Assembly (NCBI RefSeq): GCF_036417845.1
Contig: NC_090012.1
Location: forward strand, 186,001 to 250,000
Reading direction: 5' to 3'
Length of the DNA stretch: 64,000 bases
Origin: Apteryx mantelli
Taxonomy: Eukaryota > Chordata > Aves > Apterygiformes > Apterygidae
Numbering within the stretch: the first letter of the stretch is position 1; each line of letters starts with the position of its first letter. This document shows positions 27,290 through 48,500 of this stretch, piece after piece. The notes under the pieces are model-generated. The model saw only the letters and a list, made by a program, of their open reading frames with translations, did not search any database and had not been told where the DNA came from. Made by a program: the position numbers and the translations under genes.

Positions 27290-27850
27290 CCCCGCCCTCT
27301 GACCCCTGGGCCGGCCTCCCCCACTCCGCCCTTAACCCTGCTAGTATCCCTGCACGGGGTTGCTGACCTCTGCTCTTTGACCCCAGCCCCCCCCGGGGCA
27401 CAACCTCTGACCCCCGGCGCGGGGGATGCTGCCCCCTAACCCCCCCACTGCGCTGTCCCGTGGGTGACCTCTGACCCCCGACCCCTGCTGCCACCTTGGA
27501 CCCCTGATCCACCCCCTCAGTCACCCCGACCCCTGTCACCTCTGACCTCTGACCCTCCCCAGCCATCCCCGGCCCCCCCGACCCCTGACCCCCTGCCAGC
27601 TCCAGCACTCTGTGACCCCTGATCCCTCATCCCCCACTTATCTCTGACCCCTGACCCTCAGCCAGCCCCAAATCTGTGTCACCCATGACCCCTGACCCCC
27701 CAGTCATCTCTGACCCCCGGTCACCCAGTCACCTCTGACCCCTGATCCTCCCCATCACCCCTGGCCCCCATGACCCCTGACCCTTGACCCTTCCATCACC
27801 CCCGACCCCTGCTTCCCCTGTCACCCCTGACCCCCCCCCAGTCACCCCAA
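27290..27850. repeat. SUPT5H intron 1, CTCTGACCCCTGACC repeat
   Basis: Some forty TGACC half-sites in direct-repeat arrangement with variable spacers (CTGACCCCTGACC, TCACCTCTGACC). Resembles a nuclear-receptor half-site array but is a simple degenerate minisatellite. Confidence 0.75.
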
Positions 27851-28045
27851 CCCTAGGGCAGCCCCTGATTAGCGCCAATGAGCCCCGAAGCTTCGTTTGC
27901 GCCTCTCCCCCGCCCCCAGCAGCAGCCCCGGGGTCCCTGTGGGGTGGGGGTTGGGGTGGGGGTCAGGGTGGGGGTCGGGGCGGCCCCCGGCGCCGCCTGA
28001 TCGGTGCTGTCACCGGCCGCCCCGGCTCCGCAGGCGGCAGCCGCC

Positions 28046-38717
<10,672 letters not shown>

Positions 38718-38839
38718 GGGGGGGCCGCCGGTGCCCCCCCAGCCCCCCCCCGCCCCCTCTCTTCCCTCTTCCTCCTTCTCTCTTCCCCCCCCCCTTTTTT
38801 GACCCCCCCCCAACCTGCTGTAGTCCCTTTTCCCCATTC

Positions 38840-38845
38840 AATAAA
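38840..38845 (+). terminator. Polyadenylation signal AATAAA, SUPT5H
   Basis: TTCAATAAAGCCC 123 bases after the stop, giving a short 3'UTR. Confidence 0.85.
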
Positions 38846-38889
38846 GCCCTGGAGTGCCGTGCTGCTGCCCCGCCTCATGCTTGGGGGGG

Positions 38890-39260
38890 GGGCCCTAACG
38901 GGGGGGGGCGTCAACCGGGGCGTCCTGCACGGTCCTGGGGGACCCCAGGGGTCTGGGGTCCCCTTAACTGGGGTCCTACCCGGTCACAGGGGTCCCGTTA
39001 ACCCCCGGGTCCCGTTAACAGGGGCAGCTATTAACTGGGGGGTCCTGCACGGTCCTGGGGGTCCTGTTAACGCAGGGGCTCCCACGGTCATGGGGGTCCT
39101 GTTAAACCGGGTCCCGTTAATGGGGGGCACCCGTTAACCGGGGGATCCTGGGGGTCCCGTTAACCCCAGGGTCCTGTTAACGGGGGCGGCCCAGTGGGCC
39201 TGGGGGTCCCGTTGACCCAGGTCCCCATGGGGCTGGGGCTGCCGTTAACCCGGGGGTCCC
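38890..39260. repeat. GTTAAC minisatellite between SUPT5H and TIMM50
   Basis: About ten units of 25-50 bp containing CCCGTTAAC or GTTAACGGGGG with GGGGTCCTG. The GTTAAC palindrome recurs in TIMM50 intron 10. Confidence 0.75.
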
Positions 39261-39429
39261 GTTGACCGGGGGCCCCCGCGGGGCTGGCGGCCCCGGCAGC
39301 TCCCGGTAGCCCCGAGTCTCCCCGGTCGCCGGTGCCGCGGCCCCGCGGTCCCGCCCCCTCTGGCCCATGCGCCGCGCACGTGTTGGCGCCCTTTCTCGCC
39401 CTTCCCCTGCTTCCGCCTCCGCCCCCTCC

Positions 39430-39698
39430 TTCCATTGGCTCGGCGCGCCGCGGCACCGCCTCCCCTCCCGCCGCACCGAGCCGCCATTGGCTCACCCTTT
39501 CGGAGCGCGGCGATTGGCCCGCTCCCCTAAAACCCCGCCCCTCCCGCTTTCTCCCGCCTCTCCCTACCCGTCCGCCACCGTTCATTGGGCGGCCGGCCCG
39601 GCGGGGGCGGGCCCGCGCTCCCTCCGGCCCGCCCCCTCCCCGCGCGGCGATTGGCCGCGGCGACCGCGCCTGCGCCCTGGGCCCGGCGGTGCGGGAAG
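39430..39698 (+). promoter_or_regulatory. TIMM50: TIMM50 CpG promoter with five inverted CCAAT boxes
   Basis: ATTGG occurs at 39434, 39486, 39513, 39584 and 39650 in GGC-rich DNA directly upstream of the ATG at 39699. No TATA box. Inverted CCAAT boxes are NF-Y sites, common in housekeeping promoters. Confidence 0.7.
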
Positions 39699-42600
39699 AT
39701 GGCGGCGGCGGTGGCGGCAGCGGCGGCGGCGGCGGTGGGGCGGGTGCTGGCGGGCGGCGGGGCCCGCGCCGCGCTCGGCGGCTGCCGCGGCTGCCGGGGC
39801 CGCCCCGCGCTGGCCCGCGCCGCCCGCGCCAACGGCACCGCCAGCGGCACCGCCACCGCCACCGAAGCGGTGCTGCAGGAGCGGCTGCGGCGGCACCAGG
39901 TGGGCGGGGCCGGGGGCGGGGCCGCCGGGGCGGATTTGGGCCTGGGGGATTGGGGGGGGGGCGAGTGGGGGGGTCAAGGGGGGGCAAGAGGGGCCTGAGG
40001 GGGGGCAGGTGGGGGCGAGGTGGGGCTGGGGGGTATTTCGGGGGGTCCTGGAGGGGCAGGTGGGGTCAAGGGGGGTCTGGGGGTATTTGGGGGGGCTGGC
40101 AGGGCCAAGGGGGGCCCTGAGGGGACCTGGGGGGGTAGGAGGGGCAAAGGGGGGGGCTGGGGGCAGTTGGGGGGGGAGCAGGGGGCAAGTGTGGCCAAGA
40201 AGGTGCCCGGGGGGGCAGGTGGGGTGGCCTTGGGGGCAGACAGGGTTGGGGGGGGGACAAGTTTGCACCAGGGGGACATGGGGGGCAGGTGGGGTCCCTG
40301 GGGGGGGCAGGTGGGGTAAATGGGGGGGGCTGGGGGGCAGTTGAGGGACACAGGAGGCAGGGAGAGGTGAAGAGGAGATTTGGGGGGGGGGCAGGTGACA
40401 GAAGGGGAGGGGTGACAAATTTGGGCCGGGGGGGGTAGTTTGGGGGATATTAGGACAAATTTGGGGCCGGGAGAGGGGGGGCGGCCAGTGGAGCCCTCCC
40501 CGGGGCTCCTTCGATGTCCCCAGATGTCCCCAGGGCTCCCAGGTGGTGCCTAACCCTCCCGGGGGCTCCCTCGATGTCCCTGGGGTTCACGGCTTGTCCC
40601 CAGATGTCCCCCGGGCTCCCAAGGTGTCCCTTAATGTCCCCAGCCCTCCCCTGGCCATCCCCAGGGCTCTCTGGGTCTCCCCTGGTGTCCCTGGGGCTCC
40701 CTGGGCGTCCCCTGATGTCCCCAACCCTCCCTGGCCATCCCTGGGGCTTCCTGGGTATCCCCCGATGTCCCCAACTCTCCTTGGCTGTCCCTGGGTGTCC
40801 CCTAGTGTCCCCAACTCTCCCTGGCTGTCACTGGGGCTCTCTGGGCCTCCCCTGATGTCCCCAACCCTCCCTGGGTGTCCCCAGGGCCCCTTGGATGTCC
40901 CTGGGGCTTCCTAGGCATTCCCTCATGTCCCTGGGGTTCCTTGGCTGTCCCCAACCCTTCCTGGCTGTTCCTGGGGCTCCCTGAGGTCCCCAGGACTCCC
41001 AGGTCATCTCCAGCCGTTCCTGGATGTCCTGGGGTTTCCCTGGGTGTCCTCCAACGTCCCCGAGGCTCCTTGGGCGTCCCTTAAAGTCCCCAACCCTCCC
41101 TGTCCGTCCCTGGGGCTCCCTTGGACGTCCCCCGACATCCCCAGGGCTCCTTGGATGTCCCTGTGGCTCCCTGGGCCTCCTCTGATGTCCCCATCCCTCC
41201 CTGGCCATCCCTGGGGCTTCCTGGGCATCCCTTAATGTCCCCAATCCTCCTTTGGATGTCCTTGTGGCTCCCTGGGCCCCCCCTGATGTCCCCAACTGTC
41301 CCTGGGTGTCCCCTAGTGTCCCCAACCCTCCCCGGCCATCTCTTGGGCTCCCTTGGACATCCCCAGGGCTCCCTGGGCATCCTCGAGGCTCCCTGGGTGT
41401 CCCCAGGGCCACTTGAACATCCCCGGTGCTCACGGGTGCCCTGTCCCTGTCCCCATGTCCCCCCCTCCTGGCAGGCAGCGGCAGGGGGGGGCGCCCCGGG
41501 CTCCGACGAGGGGCAGGAGCGGGAGCGGAAGCGGGAGCAGGCGGCCTACGCCCGGCGGGTGCTGCTGCGCCTGGCGGGGCTGCTGGGCGCCGGCGCCGGC
41601 GCCACCGTCCTCTACGTCTTCGGTGAGTCCCCGAGCGCCGTCCCCGTCCCCAAGCTGTCCCCGAGCCCCCGTCCCCCCCGCCCTGCTCACCGCCCCGCTC
41701 TCCCCTCCCGCAGGCAGCAACGCCCTGGACGAGCACGGCGCCAAGGTGAGGCCTCGCTAACGAAGCCGGGGGGGGGGGGGGGATTAATTAGGGCGGCAGC
41801 CCCCCGACGCGGCGGGGACGGGGAGGTGCTGCGTCCCCCTGTGTCCCCCCCCCCCCATCCCCACATCCGTGGGCAGGGCCGGAAAAAGCCCCGTTGCGGA
41901 GGTGTCGGAGGTGGTTTGATGTGCGGATCCCCGCTGGGACGAGCCGAGGTGCCAACGACCCCCCCGACCCCCCCCCCCCCCCGGCCGCGGCCCCCGCGAC
42001 ATCAAACGAGCCGCGGCGGAAACGAGGAGGCCAAATTGCCGCCGCGCCGGAGCCCCCCGCGGGCGCCGAAACGCCCCGAAACTGGGGGGGGAAGGGGGGG
42101 CTACCCTTTTTTTCCCCTTTTTCTCCCCCATTTCTCGCCTCCCCCCCGCAGATCCCCGACGAGTTCGACAGCGGTGAGTCCTCGCGGCCGGCGCGGAGCC
42201 CCGGGGGGGGCAAAGGGGGGGCGCGAGCCCGGAGCGGCGGCTTTTCGGCCCCCGTTTGGCCGCTGCCGCCCCCAAAAGCAGCTTTTTTTTCCCATAGCCG
42301 CTTTGTACGGAGAGCGGAGGAACCCGCTGGCGGGGGGGAACTTCCCTGCGGCCCCCCCGGGGGGTAAAACGCGGGGGAACCGGCCGGAAAATCGAGACCT
42401 TTTGGGGGAAAAAAGGTTTTTTTATGATGCAAATGGAGAGGGGAAGCTGGAGGGGGGTGGGGAGGGTCTTGCAGGGAGGAAGAGGAGGAGGAGGAGGCCC
42501 GCAGGGGGGTTAAATGTCACCTTGGTGCCACCCTGGGGGGGGTCCCGGGGCCGCGGTGGGGAGGGGAGGGGAGGGGACCCGGCCCGTCCTCACCGCCGCT

Positions 42601-44894
42601 TCGCAGACCCCGTGGTGATCCAGCAGCTCCGGAGGACCTACAAGTACTTCAAGGACTATCGGCAGGTAGGGGACGGGGGTGTCCCCACCGCGGGGGCTTC
42701 GTCCCACCACGAGGGTTTGGCCCCACCTTGGGGTTTTGCCCCATGGGAGCTTTGTCCCCATGATGGGGGGGTTTGTCCCCACCACGGGGGTTTGTCCCCA
42801 CCGTGGGGCTTCGTCCCATGGTGGGAGTTGTGTCCCCGTGATGAAGGTTTTGTCCCCACCATGGGCATTTTTCCCCACCATGGGGTTTCGTCCCAGTGGG
42901 ATCTGTGTCCCCACGATGGGAGTTGTGTCCCCACCTGGGGGGTTTCGTCCCCATGGGATCTTTGCCCCCACGATGGGGGTTGTGTCCCCACCATGAAGGT
43001 TCGTCCCAAACGCGGGGCTTCGTCCCATGGTGGGAGTTGCGTCCCCACGATGAACGTTTTGTCCCCGCCACGGGCGTTTCTCCCCACCTTGGGGCTTCAT
43101 CCCCATGGGATCTTCGTCCCCATGATGGGGGGGGGGGTTGTCCCCACCATGGGTCACCGTCCCCTCACCCCCGCGTGCCCTGCAGATGATCATCGAGCCC
43201 ACCAGCCCCAAGCTGCTGCCGGACCCGCTGCGCGAGCCCTACTACCAGCCGCCCTACACCCTCGTCATCGAGCTCACCGACGTCCTGCTGCACCCCGAGT
43301 GGTCGGTGAGTCCCGCCGCCGCGTCCCCTTCTGCCCGGGGGCAGGACGGGACACGTGGGTGGCCCCCCCCCTTACCTGTCCTCGTCCCCAGCTCGTCACC
43401 GGCTGGCGCTTCAAGAAGCGCCCGGGCATCGAGAGCCTCTTCCAGCAGCTGGCCCCGCTCTACGAGATCGTCGTCTTCACCTCCGAGACCGGCATGGTGA
43501 GGGGCACGCGGTGGTGGCAGCTGGGTGGGGGGGGGACGCGGCTCGGTGACACCCGCTGACACCCCACTTTCCCTCGTTTACCCCCCCCCCCCCCCCAAGA
43601 CCGCCTTCCCCCTCATCGACAGCGTCGACCCCCACGGCTTCGTCTCCTACCGCCTCTTCCGCGACGCCACCCGCTACATGGACGGGCACCACGTGAAGGT
43701 ACCGGGGGCCGCGGGGAGGGGACGCCCGCGGCGGCGGCGGCGGTGCCAGCTCCCTGCCAACCCTTCCTTGTCCCCCCCGTCCCCTTCCTCCAGGACATCT
43801 CCTGCCTCAACAGAGACCCCGCCAAGGTGGTGGTGGTGGATTGCCGCAAGGAGGCCTTCTGCCTGCAGCCCTACAACGGGCTGGCGCTGGCCCGCTGGGA
43901 CGGCAACTCCGACGACCGGACCCTCTACGACCTCGCCGCCTTCCTCAAGAGTGAGAAACGGGGGGGTGTGTGTGGGGGGGTCCCTGGGGGGGTTTGGCCC
44001 CCGCGCTGACGCTGTCCCCGTCCCCATCCCCGCAGCCATCGCCCTGAGCGGCGTCGAGGACGTGCGCACGGTGCTGGAGAACTACTCGCTGGAGGACGAC
44101 CCGCTGGCCGCCTTCAAGCGGCGCCAGTCGCAGCTGGAGCAGGTGGGGACGGAGCCGGCGGCGTCCCACGTCCCCCTGCCGTTAACGGTGTCCCCCTGCC
44201 ACCACCATCAACGGTGTTTTCCCCCGCCACCGCCGCCGTTAATGGCATCCCGGTCCCCCTGCCGTTAACGGTGTCCCCCTCCTCGCTGCCACCATCAACG
44301 GTGTTTTCCCCCGCCACCGCCACCGTTAATGGCATCCCGGTCCCCCTGCCCTTAACGGTGTCCCAGTGTCCCCCCTGCCACCACTGTTAACAGCATCCTG
44401 GTGTCCCCCCCGCCACCACCGTTAATGGCATCCGGGTGTCCCCTGGCTGCTGTCGTTAATGGCATCCCGGCATCCCCCCACCCCCGCCACCATTAACGAC
44501 ATCCCCCTGCCGTTAACGGCATCCCGGTGTCCCCGCCACTGCCACCGTTAACAACGTCCCCCTGCCGCCACTGTTAACGACATCCCCCTGCCATTAATGG
44601 CATCCCAGTGTCCCCCCGCTGCTGCCGTTAACGACGTCCCCCCGCCGTTAACGGCATCCCGGTGTCCCTACCACTGCCACCGTTAACAACGTCCCCCCAC
44701 CGCCACCGTTAATGACATCCCGGCATGTCCCGCCACCGCCGCCGTTAATGGCGCGCCGGCACGGGCTCTTTCTTTCCCGCCGCGGGCAGGAGGAGCAGCA
44801 GCGGCTCGCCGACCTCTCGCAGGGCAAACAGGGGCCCCAGCTCTTCCTGGGCTCCCTCGCCGGCCGCCTCTGGCCCCGCTCCAAGCAGCAGTGA
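39699..44894 (+). CDS. TIMM50: TIMM50, mitochondrial TIM23-complex receptor, complete
   Basis: Inner-membrane subunit that receives preproteins from TOM and passes them to TIM23. Exons: 39699-39899, 41475-41622, 41714-41745, 42152-42173, 42607-42665, 43186-43305, 43392-43496, 43600-43698, 43794-43950, 44036-44142, 44790-44894; all phases join, giving 384 residues (human 353). An Ala/Arg-rich targeting N-terminus (about 1-60) is followed by one transmembrane helix at about 97-116 ([20 protein letters not shown]) and the FCP1-like intermembrane-space domain ([60 protein letters not shown]). The phosphatase DxDx motif is replaced (IELTDVLL), as in other TIMM50 proteins. It ends LWPRSKQQ. No defects. 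Confidence 0.97.
39900..41474. repeat. TIMM50 intron 1 repeats
   Basis: First half: G-rich units (GGGGGCAGGTGGGG). From 40500 to 41450: units of about 50-60 bp of GATGTCCCCAACCCTCCCTGG and CCTGGGGCTCCCTGGG. Frames on both strands are shadows. Confidence 0.8.
42666..43185. repeat. TIMM50 intron 5 minisatellite
   Basis: About twenty units of 20-27 bp: TTTGTCCCCACCATGGGGG, TTCGTCCCATGGGAG. A long plus-strand frame joining exons through it is not a transcript. Confidence 0.8.
44143..44789. repeat. TIMM50 intron 10, GTTAACGG minisatellite
   Basis: Units of about 25-45 bp with CCGTTAACGGTGTCCCCC, CCGTTAATGGCATCCCGG and GCCACCACC. Shares the GTTAAC core with 38890-39260. Confidence 0.8.
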
Positions 44895-45091
44895 CGGCCG
44901 GTGACACGCCGATGACACGCCACCGACACGCCGACGGCGCCGACACGCCACCGACACGCCGCTGCCGGAGCCCCGGGCCCCGCGCCCGGAGGGGGGGCGT
45001 CTGCTTTCGCCCTCTTGTTTATATATATATATATTTTTGTGGGGGTGGGGGGGCGGGGAGGGGGGGTCGGCGCTCGACCCCGGCGGGGGGC

Positions 45092-45097
45092 AATAAA
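45092..45097 (+). terminator. Polyadenylation signal AATAAA, TIMM50
   Basis: GGCAATAAAGGG about 200 bases after the stop, following a TATATATATAT tract in the 3'UTR. Confidence 0.8.
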
Positions 45098-45294
45098 GGG
45101 TCGTGCGGAGCCGTCTCTGCCCTGGTTTTCTCCCCCTGGGGGGGGCAGGTTTGGGCCCCCCCCACGCAGGGTGTCGCTGCTGCTGCTGTTGCCCCCTGCG
45201 AGGGGCCCAGGCGTCCGGGTTGTTCCCTTCTTCCCCCCCTCTTCCCCATTTGATGGGGGGGGGGGGGTTGTGCTGGGGCTGGATGTGGGGGGTT

Positions 45295-45375
45295 GGGGGC
45301 GTGGCCAGGGGCGTGGCCAGATGTGAGGGGCGTGGCCAGCCCCCTATAAAAGGGGCCCGTGGGGGGGGGGGGGGG
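45295..45375 (+). promoter_or_regulatory. DLL3 TATA promoter with GGGCGTGGCC boxes
   Basis: TATAAAA at 45345-45351 follows three GGGCGTGGCCAG repeats (KLF/GC-box type) at about 45298-45338. The DLL3 ATG is at 45578, which leaves a 5'UTR of about 200 bases. Confidence 0.7.
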
Positions 45376-45577
45376 GGGGAGCAGGGACCAGACGCTGCTG
45401 AGCACCGGGACGGCACCAGACCCCTGGGACCCCCGTGGCATCTACTGCCCCCCCCCCCCGGGTCCCAGCACCCTTCCCAGGGCCGGGACCCCTCTCCTGG
45501 GGCTGAGACCCCCCCTAGGACCCCGGGACCGGGACCCCCCCCGGGACCCCCCCTCCCTGGTGCCGGTGCACGGGGCC

Positions 45578-48500
45578 ATGGCTCCGCTGCTCCTCGCCGG
45601 GCTCCTCGCCCTGCTCAGCATCTCCCCGGTGAGTCCGGCCCCGGCGAGGGGGGGGGGGGGGGGGGGGGGGTCCTGGGGGGGGGGGCTTTAGGGGTCCCCG
45701 GGTGATATTGGGGGGGCTCTAGGGGGGGTCTTTGGGGATCTGAGAGGGTCCACAGGGGCCTTAGGGGTACCTGGGGGGTGCTGGGGGGGGTCCTTAGGGA
45801 ACCCTGCAGGGATCTGGGGGGGTCCCTGGGGGATATTGGGGGGCTCTTGGGGGGGTCTGGGAAGATCCACGGGAGCCTTAGGGGTCCCTAAGGGGTGTTG
45901 GGGGGCTCTGGGGGATCCTTAGGGGACCCCGAAGGGATCTGGGGAGGGATCTCTGGGGTCCTTAGGCACCCCTGGGGGGGTGTTGGGGGGCTCTGAGGGG
46001 TCCTTAGGGGGTCCCCGGGGTCGTTAGGGGTCCCTGGAGCGTGGGGGGGGGGTCTGGGGCATCCTTAGGGGACCCTGGAGGGATCCGGGGGGGTCCCTAG
46101 GCTTGTTAGGGGTCCCCAGGGAGCCCTTAGAGGACCCTGGATGGATCTGGGGGGGTCCCTAGGCTTGTTAGGGGTCCCTGGGGAGCCCTTAGAGGACCCT
46201 GGATGGATCTGGGGGTGCCTAGGGGGGTATTGGGGGGCCCTGGGGGTCCTTAAGGGACCCTGGAGGGGTCCGTGCTGGGTACTGGGGAGCTCTGAGGGGT
46301 CCTTGGGGTCCCCGGAAGGGTCCCTGGTGGCCTCGGGGGGCCCTGGGGGGTGTTGGGGGGCTCTGAGGGGGCCCTTAGGGGTCTCTGGGTGTCCCTGGGG
46401 GGGGCCTTAAGAGCCCCTGGGGGAACTGGGGGGCTCTGAGGGCTCCTTAGGGGTCTTGGGGGGCTTTAGGGGGTCCCGGGGGGGTGTTATAGGGCTCTGG
46501 GGTGTCCCCAGGGGTCTGTAGGGACCCCTGGGGGGGGACCTTAGGGGTCCCCGGGGATATTGGGGCACTTTGGGGGGTCCCTGGGGTGTTTAGAAGGTAG
46601 CGGGTGGCTCTAGAGGGTCCTTGAGGATCCCTGGGGGGCTTTAGGGGGGGTCCCGGGGCTCCTTAAATGATCCTAGGGGGCCCTGGGGGGGTCCCCGGGG
46701 GTCTTTGCGTTGGAGTAGGGGGTCCCCGGGGTTATTTAGGGTGGGGGGGGGTCCCTGGGGGTATCTGGATGTGTGTGTGGGGGGGGGTGCCCCAGGGGGT
46801 ATTTAGGGGGTCCCTGGGGTTATTTGGGGTGGGGGGTGGTTTCTGGGGGTATTTGGGGGGGGTCCCTGAGGATGTTTGGGGGTTCCCCGGGGGGAGGGTT
46901 TGGGGGGGCCCCCGGGGGGGTTTCGGGGTGCCGGGGCGCGTGTCCAGCCCTGCCGCCCGCCGCAGGCGCAGCCGGCCGGGGTGCTGGAGCTGCGGGTGCT
47001 GGGGGCGCGGGGGGGCGCGGGGGGGGCGTGCGGGGGCCCCCCCTCCTGCCGCCTCGCCTTCCGCCTCTGCCTGCGCCCGCCGGGGCCCGGGGGGGCCCCC
47101 TGCAGCCTGGGCGCCGCCCGCAGCCCCCCCGGGCCCCCCCCGGCCCCCGGCGCCCCCCGCACCCTCCGCCTGCCCTTCGCCTTCCCCTGGCCGGTGAGAA
47201 CCTCTCCCCCCCCCGCGCGCTGGGACCCCCCCCTTGCACCTGGGCCCCCCCGCCGGGATGGGACCCCCTTGCACCCAGCACCCTCTCCGGGATGGGACCC
47301 CCCCCCTTGCAATGGGGACCCCCCCCCCCTGCACCCAGCATCCCCCCCGGAATGGGATCCCCTCCCCTGCAGCTGGGACCCCCCCTAGGGTGGGTCCCCC
47401 CCCATCCCTGGGCCCCCCCATGGCCCTTTGACCCCCCCCCAGGGAACCCCCCCAATCCTGGAACCCCCTCAACCAGCCCCAGAACCCCCCCCCATGGCCC
47501 TGACACCCCCCCCAGGGACCCCCCCCGGGTTGGGCCCCCCCCAAAACAGCCCCCCCCATCCCTGGGACCCCCCCACAGCCCCCCCCCCCCCCGCAGGGCA
47601 CCGTCTCCCTCCTCATCGAGACCTGGCGGCTGGAGGAGGCCGAAGGCCCCACGGGTGAGTGGGGGTGGGGGGCACCCGGGGGGGGGCTAATGGGGGGGTC
47701 CCCGGCGGCGCTGGGGGCCGGGGGGGGTGTGTGTGAGGGTGCTGGGGGGCTGTCGGGGGCTGAGTGGGGGTTGCGGGGGGTGTCGAGGGGGTGTTGGTGG
47801 GTGTTGGCGACTGTTGGGGTGCCAAGTGGGTGTTGGGGTGTCGGGTGGGTGTGGGAGAGTGTCAGGGTGTCGGGTGGGTGTTGGGGAGTGCCCAGGTGTC
47901 AGGTGGGTGTTGGCGGGTGTTGGGGAGTGTCGGGGTGTTGGGTGTGTGCAGGTGGGTGTTGGGGGGGTGTTGAGTGGGTGTTGCTGGGTGTCAGGTGGGT
48001 GTTGGGGTGTTGGGTGGGCATTGCTGGGTGTCGGGGTGTCGGGTGGGCGTTGTTGGGTGTTGGGGTGTCGGGTGGGTGTTGGGGAGTGTTGGGTGCATGC
48101 AGGTGGGTGTTGTTGGGTGCCAGGATGCCGGGTGGGTGTTGCTGGGTGCCAGGTGGGTGTCAGGGTGTCGGGTGGGTGTTCCTGGGTGTCAGGGTGTCGG
48201 GTGGGCATTGCTGGGTGCCGGGTGGGTGTTGGGTGGGTGTTGCTGGGTATTGGGGTGCCGGGTGGGCATTGCTGGGTGCTGGGTGGGCGTTGCTGGATGC
48301 CGGGTGGGTGTCGGGGTGTCGGGGTGCCGGCTGGGTGTCGGGCGGGCGTTGGGGCGCGCTGACGCGGGGCGGGCGCAGGCCGGGGGCGGCTGCTGGGCCG
48401 GGCGCGCTGGCGGCAGCGCTTGGCGCCGGGACCCCGCTGGCGCCGGGGGGCCGGGGGGGGGCGGCTGCGCCTGGGCCTGCGCCTGCGCCCCCGGCCCCCC

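Noticed and set aside
41121-43559. An 812-codon frame spanning TIMM50 introns
   Set aside because: It joins TIMM50 exons through introns full of repeats. Splice sites and phase give the known protein instead.
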